NCBI RefSeq assembly: GCF_010667645.1
Contig: NZ_WHZV01000010.1
Span: forward strand, 1-64,000
Source of the DNA: Bifidobacterium platyrrhinorum
Lineage (GTDB): Bacteria; Actinomycetota; Actinomycetes; Actinomycetales; Bifidobacteriaceae
Direction: 5' to 3'
DNA: 64,000 bases
The translations under genes and the position numbers were made by a program. Numbering within the stretch: the stretch's first letter is position 1; each line of letters starts with the position of its first letter. Below, piece after piece: positions 9,826-16,907 of this stretch. The notes below the pieces were generated by a model, which had not been told where the DNA came from, did not search any database, and worked only from the letters and a program-made list of their open reading frames with translations.

Positions 9826-10347
9826 ATGAAGATCCAAGGACGATATGCGGCGATCGCCGTCGTGTGCACGATGCTGATCCCGTTGGCGGGGTTGGCCGCC
9901 GATGCGCGCGGCGATGCGCTGGGCGAGCCGGCCCCGGCCTCCGCGGCCGCGCGGCCGGCGGATGCGTTGGAGCCGGTCGTGCCCGACGACGTCCAGAAGA
10001 CGTACGCGTCCGAGATCGCACGGCTGCGCGACACCGTCTCCAGTGCCGAGGCCAGGCAGGTGCTGGCCGACGGCGTCATCACGCAGGACGAGCTGGCCGG
10101 CCTCACCGCCGGATACACGCAGTGCCTCGCCTCCAAGGGCATCCGGTGGACCGAGCCCGCCGAGCCCGTCTACGCCGCCAAGGCCGACTACAACACCCTG
10201 CCCACCGGTCCGGTCGTCAAGAACGCCGACGGCACCTTCACCGGCAACGAGGAGGTCAAGGCGTGCAGCGACCGGTACGGGTACGATGAGGTGTTCGGCC
10301 TGTACGACGACATGCGCGCCAATCCGGCGAAAACCGCCTGGGAGTGA
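9826..10347 (+). CDS. small secreted protein of unknown function
   Basis: I do not recognise the family. The 173-residue product has a clear signal peptide (MKIQGRYAAIAVVCTMLIPLAGLAA, cleavage probably after LAA or near residue 27) and no lipobox. The mature part is Ala/Pro-rich at first and then acidic, with only two Cys (in TQCLASKG and VKACSDRYG), which could form a disulfide outside the cell. The start at 9826 is set by a strong AAGGAGG site six bases upstream; an earlier in-frame start at 9736 lies inside the promoter/operator. First gene of the operon with the GntR regulator and ABC genes, so it may work with that transporter, for example in sensing or protection from a cell-envelope stress. 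Confidence 0.8.
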   Translation: MKIQGRYAAIAVVCTMLIPLAGLAADARGDALGEPAPASAAARPADALEPVVPDDVQKTYASEIARLRDTVSSAEARQVLADGVITQDELAGLTAGYTQCLASKGIRWTEPAEPVYAAKADYNTLPTGPVVKNADGTFTGNEEVKACSDRYGYDEVFGLYDDMRANPAKTAWE

Positions 10348-10417
10348 CGCCGCCCACGGCCGTGCGCAAACGTCGCGCGCACGGACGCGGGCCCACCGTG
10401 AACGGAGTTGAAGCCAC

Positions 10418-10786
10418 ATGCGATTCGATTTTTCGGGGACCACGCCGCTGTTCCGGCAGGTGGCCGAGCAACTGGGAGAGGCGATCGTCTCCGGGGCCTT
10501 CGCCGAAGGCGAGCAGGTGCCCAGCACCACGGAGATCTCCACCACCTACAAGATCAACCCGGCCACCGTGCTCAAAGGCATGAACCTGCTCGTCGACCAG
10601 GGACTGCTGGAGAAGCGCCGCGGGCTCGGCATGTTCGTCACCGCCGGGGCCCGGCGCAAGGCCGGAGACGCCAAACGCGACGAATTCCTCACCACGCACG
10701 TCGGCGCATTCATCGCCGAAGCGAAGCGGCTCGGCATCGGCGCCGACGAACTCAAGGACATCATCGACAGGGGATACCGATCATGA
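10418..10786 (+). CDS. GntR-family transcriptional regulator, YtrA subfamily
   Basis: Short GntR protein of 122 residues: an N-terminal winged helix (PLFRQVAEQLGEAIVSGAF, STTEISTTYKINPATVLKGM) followed by a small helical dimerisation tail of about 45 residues, with no large effector domain. This size is typical of the YtrA subfamily, whose genes usually sit beside ABC transporter genes and repress them. The gene lies inside such an operon, its stop overlaps the ATPase start (ATGA), and the operon promoter carries a perfect palindrome at 9746-9769. Ligand unknown; YtrA-type systems often respond to cell-wall-active compounds. Confidence 0.9.
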   Translation: MRFDFSGTTPLFRQVAEQLGEAIVSGAFAEGEQVPSTTEISTTYKINPATVLKGMNLLVDQGLLEKRRGLGMFVTAGARRKAGDAKRDEFLTTHVGAFIAEAKRLGIGADELKDIIDRGYRS

Positions 10787-11742
10787 GCCTCATCATCAAC
10801 GACCTGACCAAAACCTTCCACAAGGCGTCCGCGCCGGCCCTCGACCACGTGAACCTCACGCTCGAACCGGGCATCCACGGCCTGTTCGGGCGCAACGGCG
10901 CCGGCAAAAGCACGCTGCTCGCCACCATCGCCAACCGGATCCTGCCCACGTCCGGCGACGTCGAACTCGACGGCGAGGACGTGCGCGACAACGAGCACGC
11001 GCAGGCGCGCATCCACCTCGTCAACGAAACGCTGCCGTTCCTGTTCGGCATGCGCGTCTCATCGTTCCTCAAGCGCGAAGGCCGCTATTGCGGCGGCATC
11101 GACGGCGAGGCGGCCGCGCGCATGCTCGCCGCGTTCGGCATCAAGGAGAACGCCTCATACGGCGGTCTCTCGCTCGGCCAGCGCCAGATCGTGCGCCTCG
11201 TCGCCGGACTGTGCCTGCCCGTCGACGTGCTGCTGCTCGACGAGCCGGTCAACGGCCTCGACGCGGCGAACCGCGAACGCTTCTACCGGCTTCTCATCGC
11301 ATCGTTCGCCGAGCGCCCGCGCGTCATCGTCGTCTCCACGCACATCATCGACGAGGTCGCGCAGGTCGTCGAACGCGCCGTCATTCTCGACCATGGCCGC
11401 GTCGTCGACGCGTTCGACGCCGGCGACGTCGCCTCCCGCGCCACCGTGCTCGTCGGCGACGAGACGCGCGTGAACGCGTTCGTCGATGCGGAAGGGCTGC
11501 AGCCGGTCGCGGTCGAACGCATGGGGCGTCTCGCCACCGTCACCGTGCGTGGCCACGTGGACGAGCGTGACGCGCCCGACGGCATCGCCGTCAGCGGCCT
11601 CGGCCTGCAGGACTACTTCATCCGCGTCACCGGCGACGGCGGCACGACGGGGAAGATGACCGGCGCCGGTGGTGCGGAAGACTTCGCCGGGAATGCCGCC
11701 ACGGCCGGTGCGACTGCGACGGGAGGCGATCGCGATGCGTAA
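10783..11742 (+). CDS. ABC transporter ATP-binding protein
   Basis: ATPase of the YtrA-linked transporter, 319 residues. Walker A is GRNGAGKS (36-43), the signature is the variant LSLGQ, and Walker B is VLLLDEP followed by VNGLD. After the nucleotide domain (about residue 220) there is an accessory domain and a Gly/Ala/Thr-rich tail (about 280-319) of low complexity. It overlaps the regulator gene by four bases and overlaps the start of the membrane gene at 11735 by eight. The likely partners are the two membrane proteins that follow, so export or envelope protection is more likely than import; no binding protein is present. Confidence 0.9.
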   Translation: MSLIINDLTKTFHKASAPALDHVNLTLEPGIHGLFGRNGAGKSTLLATIANRILPTSGDVELDGEDVRDNEHAQARIHLVNETLPFLFGMRVSSFLKREGRYCGGIDGEAAARMLAAFGIKENASYGGLSLGQRQIVRLVAGLCLPVDVLLLDEPVNGLDAANRERFYRLLIASFAERPRVIVVSTHIIDEVAQVVERAVILDHGRVVDAFDAGDVASRATVLVGDETRVNAFVDAEGLQPVAVERMGRLATVTVRGHVDERDAPDGIAVSGLGLQDYFIRVTGDGGTTGKMTGAGGAEDFAGNAATAGATATGGDRDA

Positions 11743-12769
11743 CGGACACCCTCCGAACGGCCCCCAGACCCGCGCGATGCGGCGGGACGCCCTGCTGGCG
11801 GCCATGGCGCTGCTCGCCACGATCCTGCTGCTGGCGACCATGCGATGGGGACTGTATCTGGCCTCGCAGCGACTCGGGTTCCTGTGGGTGAATCCGCTGA
11901 CCGGCGGCGCCTCCATCTCGCCGTTCCGATTGGACCGGCTCACGGCGATGATGCTGTTCCTCGGCGCGGTCGCATGGTACGTGCTTTTCTTCGACCGGAT
12001 GCTGTGCCACGGCGTCTCCCGGCGTTCGTTCGCCACGACGTCCGGCGGCATCGGGTTGTTCGCGGCGATCGTCTCGACCGTGCTGCTGGTGCCGTTGGCG
12101 TATGTCGGCACCTATTTCGGCAGCATCCGGCTGTACCAGACCGGGCACCTGGAAGGTGGCACGTGGATTGCGGAAGGGCCCAACGATGGTTGGAGATGGG
12201 TCAACGGCTGGCTGGGCAACGGCGTCATGATGGGCCGTGTCAACCGCTTCGCGAATGCGTGGGTCGGCCACAACCTCGATCCTCGTGATCCGTACGCCGC
12301 CATCAGACATGCCGGGCTTCCGCTGTTCCTGCTCGCCTGCGTCATCTTCCTCGCGATGATGATCGCCGCCACGGCCCTCGGCATGCTCGCCGGGGCGGCG
12401 CTCATGTGGGTGCTCGACGGCGGGACGCGGCGCATCGTCGGTATGGCGGCGGCCCTGCTCGCCGCCTATGCCGTGGGCGTGCTGGCGGTGCTCCCGTGGA
12501 TGGAGGCGATGCGCGACCCCACGTGGTCCGGATGGGTGGGCGTGCTCAGCCCGCTGTGGGTGCGCCTGACGCGGGGCGATTCACTCTACAACGAATACGA
12601 CGTGAGCCATACGGAACTCGCACTGCTGTACGCGTGGCTGCCGCTCATCGAATCGTTGCTGCTGTTCGCGGTGTGCGCGGTGGCGGCGAGGCGGCTCGCG
12701 GCGCGGCATGAGGTCCATTCCGTGCGGCTCGTCGCGGCGGGGGCCGGCGGCGAAGGAAAGACGAGGTGA
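11735..12769 (+). CDS. multi-spanning membrane protein, probable ABC permease subunit (copy 1)
   Basis: 344 residues with about six hydrophobic segments: one near residues 20-40, one around 70-88, one near 108-128, then around 205-235, 245-262 and 300-318. No conserved domain I recognise beyond its place after the ATPase. It shares with the next gene the pattern MLCHGVSRRSFA after the second helix and the C-terminal block ELALLYAWLPLIESLLLF...ARRLAARHEVHS, so the two are paralogues from a tandem duplication. ATG at 11735 has GGGAGG upstream. Likely the transmembrane half of the exporter, as a heterodimer with its neighbour. Confidence 0.8.
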   Translation: MRNGHPPNGPQTRAMRRDALLAAMALLATILLLATMRWGLYLASQRLGFLWVNPLTGGASISPFRLDRLTAMMLFLGAVAWYVLFFDRMLCHGVSRRSFATTSGGIGLFAAIVSTVLLVPLAYVGTYFGSIRLYQTGHLEGGTWIAEGPNDGWRWVNGWLGNGVMMGRVNRFANAWVGHNLDPRDPYAAIRHAGLPLFLLACVIFLAMMIAATALGMLAGAALMWVLDGGTRRIVGMAAALLAAYAVGVLAVLPWMEAMRDPTWSGWVGVLSPLWVRLTRGDSLYNEYDVSHTELALLYAWLPLIESLLLFAVCAVAARRLAARHEVHSVRLVAAGAGGEGKTR

Positions 12770-13806
12770 TCGCGATGGGATCGACGGCAATGAAGACGGC
12801 GCCCGGCATTTCGCCCAACGCGCGAGGCGGTACGCGGGGCGGTGCGCAGGGCGATGGGGCGGCGATGGCGGCGCGGAGGATGCGGCGTCATCGGGCCGGC
12901 CGGCAGACGCGCGTCATGATGCGGCGATGTGCGGGACTGTATGCGGCGGTGCTCGGCGTGGGCGTCGTGATGGCCGCGATCGGCGGCGGCGTACGGTATC
13001 TTGCCCTGCACGGGGACTGGCATGTGCGGATGCCGTACGCGCTCGACACCATGATGGGCGCCGGCGCGGCCGACATCGAATCGTTGATGGGGCTGATGCT
13101 GTTCGTCGCCGGGCTGGTCTGGTTCCTGGCGTTCGTGGGGCCGGAACTGTGCCACGGCGTGGACCGGCGCTCGCTGGCGTTCGCGCCGGCCGTATGCGGT
13201 GTGGCAGCCAGCGCCCTGTCGGCGGTGGCGATGACCGCGCTGGAATACGGGTTGGTGGATCGCGTTCGGCAAGGTTCCGTCGAGGTGACGGCTGGCGCAT
13301 CCCCGGTCTATGGCTGGTGGGGCAACGATCTCTACCAGACGCCGTTCTCCTACCGGTTCCTGTACGCGTGGCAGTATATTCCGGCCTCCACGGGCGGCGC
13401 CTCGAAGGTGTCGGGCATCATCCCCGGCGGGTGGCTGTTCATGGGCGCGGCCTGCTTCGCGCTGATGCTCGCCGCCGCGGCGCTGGGACTGCTGGCCGGC
13501 GCGGCCGCCGCATGGGCGTGCTCGGGCGGTGCGAAGCGGATTGCGGCGTCCGCGGGCGTGGTCGTCGTCGCCTATGCGGCGGCGATGCGGCTGTTCCTGT
13601 TCAACGGCTCCGTGAAGCTGGCATGGCTGGCGCAGGCCATGACCGGCGAGGTCATCCGGTACACGCGGGCCTGGGACGAATGGCATCTGTACGTCGCGTG
13701 GATCCCGCTCGTCGAGGCGGTGGCGCTGTTCGTCGTCTGCGCGGCCGTCGCCCGTCGGCTCACGATGCGACGCGAGGTCCACGCCGCACGGCGATGGCTC
13801 ATCTGA
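12766..13806 (+). CDS. multi-spanning membrane protein, probable ABC permease subunit (copy 2)
   Basis: 346 residues, paralogous to the preceding gene: compare ELCHGVDRRSLAFAP and HLYVAWIPLVEAVALFVVCA...ARRLTMRREVHAARR with the equivalent blocks of copy 1. It has a basic N-terminus of about 45 residues before the first helix (LYAAVLGVGVVMAAIGGGV). The start is taken as GTG 12766, overlapping the previous stop (GTGA) and preceded by AAGGAAAG; ATG 12775 is an equally possible start. Last gene of the operon; a 14-bp hairpin follows at 13824-13865. Confidence 0.78.
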   Translation: MIAMGSTAMKTAPGISPNARGGTRGGAQGDGAAMAARRMRRHRAGRQTRVMMRRCAGLYAAVLGVGVVMAAIGGGVRYLALHGDWHVRMPYALDTMMGAGAADIESLMGLMLFVAGLVWFLAFVGPELCHGVDRRSLAFAPAVCGVAASALSAVAMTALEYGLVDRVRQGSVEVTAGASPVYGWWGNDLYQTPFSYRFLYAWQYIPASTGGASKVSGIIPGGWLFMGAACFALMLAAAALGLLAGAAAAWACSGGAKRIAASAGVVVVAYAAAMRLFLFNGSVKLAWLAQAMTGEVIRYTRAWDEWHLYVAWIPLVEAVALFVVCAAVARRLTMRREVHAARRWLI

Positions 13807-13823
13807 ATCGGCCTTGAACCCTT

Positions 13824-13865
13824 GGAACGCCGCGGATTCCCTTCATGGGCGATCCGCGGCGTTCC
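13824..13865 (+). terminator. hairpin terminator of the YtrA-type operon
   Basis: GGAACGCCGCGGAT (13824-13837) is the perfect reverse complement of 13852-13865; loop of 14 nt, no strong U-tract. Confidence 0.65.
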
Positions 13866-13905
13866 CGTTATGCGGACGGCTCCGACACGCGGGAACACGG
13901 GGGAG

Positions 13906-13921
13906 TGGTATGGTGTGAGTC
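13906..13921 (+). promoter_or_regulatory. extended -10 promoter of the sulfur operon
   Basis: TGG-TATGGT (TG at 13906-13907, -10 at 13909-13914) is an extended -10 box. The ATG of the Cys-rich leader peptide starts exactly 7 nt later, so the mRNA probably begins with that AUG. Confidence 0.65.
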
Positions 13922-13951
13922 ATGCAGATTCTCATGTGTTGTTGTCGCTAA
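13922..13951 (+). CDS. leaderless poly-cysteine leader peptide (attenuator uORF)
   Basis: Nine codons, ATG...TAA, encoding MQILMCCCR. The three Cys codons are consecutive and all TGT, an uncommon codon in such GC-rich DNA. There is no ribosome binding site, but a TATGGT box lies 7 nt upstream, so it should be translated as a leaderless message. It precedes, by 363 nt, the sulfur amino-acid genes cbs/cysK and metB. In mycobacteria, leaderless poly-Cys short ORFs upstream of cysteine genes are established cysteine-responsive attenuators: low Cys-tRNA stalls the ribosome and lets the operon be expressed. I infer the same role here. Confidence 0.7.
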   Translation: MQILMCCCR

Positions 13952-14314
13952 CCGACGCCCCCGGGCGAACGGTCAGTGACGCATAACTTGAGATAGGGCA
14001 TCCGAACGCGGCGGGGGATTGCCGCGATCTTCATTTCGGATTTCATACGCTATGGGCAGACCGGTATCGGCCGGTACCGATTACGCGTGGATTATTGGCA
14101 CGTTGGGGGTGCCGATACTCGTTCGGGATCCGCGAAGGAAGCATACGGGAACGGCGACGGATACCGAAGCGTTCCCGATTCGCAAGGCCTTCATCATCAT
14201 CGGCATCGTCATTCATCGTCTCGCAGGGGAACGCCGGTTCACGACGGCAGCCAGCCGCATACCGACCCCACCAGTCCGCAACGAAACCACGAACCACAAG
14301 GAAACGAGACGATC
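13952..14314 (+). promoter_or_regulatory. long structured leader between Cys uORF and cbs/cysK
   Basis: 363 nt without a gene. A composite hairpin lies at 14000-14041: ATCCGAA (14000-14006) with TTCGGAT (14035-14041), and inside it CGCGGC (14007-14012) with GCCGCG (14021-14026). Another pairing is GGGAACG/CGTTCCC near 14147-14180. No U-tract, so attenuation may involve Rho. Confidence 0.5.
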
Positions 14315-15337
14315 ATGACCATCGCGAACAGCACCGCCGACCTCATCGGCGACACCCCGCTCGTCAGGCTCAACCGCATCCCCGCCGAGGACGGCGTCAA
14401 GGCGACCATCGCCGTGAAGATCGAATACATGAACCCGGGCGGCTCCTCCAAGGACCGCATCGCCGCGCGCATCATCGACGCGGCCGAACGCTCCGGCGAA
14501 CTGAAGCCCGGAGGCGTCATCGTCGAACCCACGTCCGGCAACACCGGCGTCGGCCTCGCCATGGTCGCCCAGCAGCGCGGCTACCGCACCATCTTCACCC
14601 TGCCCGACAAGGTCTCCGAATCGAAGCGCGCCGTGCTGCGCGCGTACGGCGCCGAAGTGGTCGTCACCCCCACCGACGCCGGCCCCGACGATCCGCGCTC
14701 CTACTACCAGGTGGCCGAACGCCTCGCCAAGGCCATCCCCGGCGGTTACCGGCCCAACCAGTACGACAACCCGAACGGACCGGCCAGCCACTACGCCACC
14801 ACCGGCCCCGAGATCTGGCGCGACACCGACGGCAAGGTCACGCACTTCGTGGCCGGCATCGGCACCGGCGGCACCATCTCCGGCACCGGCCGCTACCTGA
14901 AGGAGGCGTCCGACGGGCGCGTCGTGGTCGTCGGCTCCGACCCGGAAGGCTCCATCTACTCCGCGGCCGGCCCCGCCGACGTGCACCAGTACGACATCGA
15001 AGGCGTCGGCGAGGACTTCTACCCGAAGGCCTACGACCGTTCCATCCCCGACGAGATCGTCAAGGCGAACGACGCCGAGGCGTTCGAGATGACCCGCCGT
15101 CTCTCCGGCGAGGAGGCGCTGCTCGTCGGCGGCTCCTCCGGCATGGCCGTCGCCAGCGCCGTCAAATACGCGAAGGAACACGACCTCGACGAGAACCAGC
15201 TCGTCGTCGTGCTCGCCCCCGACTCCGGCCGCAGCTACCTCGAGAAGATCTTCGACGACGACTGGATGCGCGCCAACGGCTACGGCGACGTGGTCGACCG
15301 CACCACCCTTCCGTCCCTCGCCGAACGGTACCTGTAG
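14315..15337 (+). CDS. cbs: cystathionine beta-synthase / cysteine synthase family PLP enzyme
   Basis: Fold-type II PLP enzyme of 340 residues. The PLP Lys lies in NPGGSSKDR (about K46) and the phosphate is held by TSGNTG and GTGGTISG. Several blocks resemble cystathionine beta-synthase more than CysK: GDTPLVRLNRI, ERSGELKPGG, the aspartate of DPEGSIYS, IEGVGEDF and GGSSGMAVASAVKYA. It lacks the C-terminal CBS domain pair. It would condense serine with homocysteine (or O-acetylserine with sulfide). The ATG has AAGGAAA upstream. cystathionine gamma-synthase follows 186 nt downstream, so the pair could run transsulfuration; a poly-Cys leader lies upstream. Function between CBS and CysK is not settled. 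Confidence 0.88.
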   Translation: MTIANSTADLIGDTPLVRLNRIPAEDGVKATIAVKIEYMNPGGSSKDRIAARIIDAAERSGELKPGGVIVEPTSGNTGVGLAMVAQQRGYRTIFTLPDKVSESKRAVLRAYGAEVVVTPTDAGPDDPRSYYQVAERLAKAIPGGYRPNQYDNPNGPASHYATTGPEIWRDTDGKVTHFVAGIGTGGTISGTGRYLKEASDGRVVVVGSDPEGSIYSAAGPADVHQYDIEGVGEDFYPKAYDRSIPDEIVKANDAEAFEMTRRLSGEEALLVGGSSGMAVASAVKYAKEHDLDENQLVVVLAPDSGRSYLEKIFDDDWMRANGYGDVVDRTTLPSLAERYL

Positions 15338-15383
15338 CGACCCCGCCCCCGCCGGGACGACAACCGGCGGACACAACGACCGT

Positions 15384-15463
15384 GACAACCACGGCAACCG
15401 ACAACCACGACAACCGACAACCACGGCAACCGACAACCACGGCAACCGACAACCACGACAACC
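15384..15463. repeat. five exact-length 16-bp tandem units
   Basis: Units GACAACCACGRCAACC at 15384, 15400, 15416, 15432 and 15448, with R alternating G,A,G,G,A. It lies between cbs and metB and is followed by ATCC-rich repeats (15477-15507). There are no spacers, so it is not a CRISPR array. Confidence 0.85.
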
Positions 15464-15523
15464 CCGCAATCGCACGATCCCATCCATTCCATCCATCCCA
15501 TCCATCCGAAAGGAACACCCATC

Positions 15524-16708
15524 ATGACCGCCGCATACAACGCCCAGTTCGCCGAAACCGCCCTCGCCACCCGTGCCATCCACGCCGGGCAGGAACCCGA
15601 CCCCACCACCGGCGCCGTCGTCACGCCGATCTACGCCACCTCCACGTTCAAGCAGGACGGCGTGCTCGGACTGCGCGGCGGCCACGACTACTCGCGCTCC
15701 ATCAACCCGACGCGCACCAGCTTCGACGAACAGCTCGCCGCCGTCGAAGGAGCGAAATACGCGCTCTCCTTCTCCTCCGGGCTCGCCGCCATCGACGTGC
15801 TCCTGCGCTCCACCCTGAAGCCCGGCGACAACATCCTCCTCGGCAACGACGTGTACGGCGGCACCTACCGTCTGCTCGCCAAGGTGTTCGTGCCGTGGGG
15901 CGTCAGCCTCGACGTGGTCGACATCACCGACCCGAAGGCGGTCGAGGCGGCGCTCGCCGCCAAGCCGTACCGCTACATCTGGGTCGAGACCCCGTCCAAC
16001 CCGCTGCTCAACATCACCGACATCGCCCTGACCGCCGAGCTCGCGCACAGGCACGGCGCCAAGGTCGTCGTCGACAACACGTTCGCCTCGCCCGCCCTGC
16101 AGCATCCGCTCGACGAGGGCGCCGACGCGGTCGTCTACTCGACCACCAAGTACATCGGCGGCCACTCCGACGTGGTCGGCGGCGCCGTCGTCCTCAACGA
16201 CCCCGACGTGCGCGACCAGGTCGCGTTCCTGCAGAACGCGGCCGGCGCCGTGCCCTCCCCGTTCGACTCCTGGCTCGACATCCGGGGGCTGAAGACCCTC
16301 GACCTGCGCGTCAAGCGCCACTCCGCCAACGCGCTCAAGATCGCGCAGTGGCTCGAATCCCAGCCGTCCGACGTCGTGGAACGCGTCTGGTACCCGGGTC
16401 TCGAATCCCACCCCGGACACGAGATCGCCGCACGCCAGATGCACGGCGGCTTCGGCGGCGTCGTCTCCGTGCAGCTCGCTGCCGGCGCCGAGGCGGCGAA
16501 GCGCTTCGTCGACCACACGACCATCTTCACGCTCGCCGAATCGCTCGGCGGCGTCGAAAGCCTCATCGAGGTGCCCGCCGCCATGACCCACGCCTCCGTG
16601 TCCGGCACCACCCTGCAGGTGCCCGACAACCTCATCCGCATCTCCGTCGGCATCGAGGACGCCGACGACCTCATCGCCGACCTCGACCAGGCGCTGGGCA
16701 GGCTGTGA
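15524..16708 (+). CDS. metB: cystathionine gamma-synthase (Cys/Met metabolism PLP enzyme)
   Basis: Fold-type I PLP enzyme of 394 residues, normal for the MetB/MetC/MetY family. The PLP Lys lies in YSTTKYIGGHSDVVGG (about K209); other family marks are YSRSINPTR, SFSSGLAAID, DNTFASPALQ and SLGGVESLIEVPA. It makes cystathionine from cysteine and an activated homoserine, or acts as gamma-lyase in the reverse direction; the paired PLP synthase upstream fits either transsulfuration direction. ATG at 15524 has AAAGGAA upstream. Last gene of the sulfur operon; an inverted-repeat cluster follows. Confidence 0.93.
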   Translation: MTAAYNAQFAETALATRAIHAGQEPDPTTGAVVTPIYATSTFKQDGVLGLRGGHDYSRSINPTRTSFDEQLAAVEGAKYALSFSSGLAAIDVLLRSTLKPGDNILLGNDVYGGTYRLLAKVFVPWGVSLDVVDITDPKAVEAALAAKPYRYIWVETPSNPLLNITDIALTAELAHRHGAKVVVDNTFASPALQHPLDEGADAVVYSTTKYIGGHSDVVGGAVVLNDPDVRDQVAFLQNAAGAVPSPFDSWLDIRGLKTLDLRVKRHSANALKIAQWLESQPSDVVERVWYPGLESHPGHEIAARQMHGGFGGVVSVQLAAGAEAAKRFVDHTTIFTLAESLGGVESLIEVPAAMTHASVSGTTLQVPDNLIRISVGIEDADDLIADLDQALGRL

Positions 16709-16725
16709 CCCCCTCCGCCGCATCT

Positions 16726-16833
16726 CCCACGGTGCGGCGGACATGCCATGGTGCGGTAATCATCCCATGGTGCGGTCTCGCGCAACGGCGTTATTCCGCC
16801 GTTGTGGAGAAAACGTGTCGCCGCACCATGGGA
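16726..16833. repeat. CCATGGTGCGG nested hairpin element, copy A
   Basis: TCCCATGGTGCGG (16763-16775) pairs with CCGCACCATGGGA (16821-16833). Inside, CAACGGCG (16783-16790) pairs with CGCCGTTG (16797-16804). Two extra half-copies (CCACGGTGCGG near 16728, CCATGGTGCGG near 16746) precede it. The same nested layout occurs at 30185-30252. Confidence 0.75.
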
Positions 16834-16894
16834 AGGGCCGCGCCAGGGGAGAGGCCGCGGGCCGGTCGCACGGCATGGGTGCGATGCGGGGATG

Positions 16895-16907
16895 TATGGT
16901 GGGAACC
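16895..16907 (+). promoter_or_regulatory. -10 box for leaderless recQ
   Basis: TATGGT (16895-16900) ends 7 nt before the recQ ATG; no ribosome binding site. Confidence 0.55.

Noticed and set aside
13952..14314. SAM or other sulfur riboswitch in the cbs/cysK leader
   Set aside because: I cannot match a known aptamer core; the poly-Cys leader peptide gives a simpler explanation for control.
14019..14318. 99-codon frame in the cbs/cysK leader
   Set aside because: It has no ribosome site, consists of Arg/Thr/Pro-rich sequence and overlaps the cbs start.
15384..15463. Possible CRISPR array
   Set aside because: Units follow one another directly with no spacers and no cas gene is near.
14213..16744. 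843-codon minus-strand frame over cbs and metB
   Set aside because: Antisense shadow of two well supported PLP enzymes; Val/Gly/Asp-rich translation without domains.
16743..16907. Upstream in-frame extension of recQ
   Set aside because: It would translate the hairpin element and lies before the -10 box; RecQ proteins start near the conserved region after 16908.
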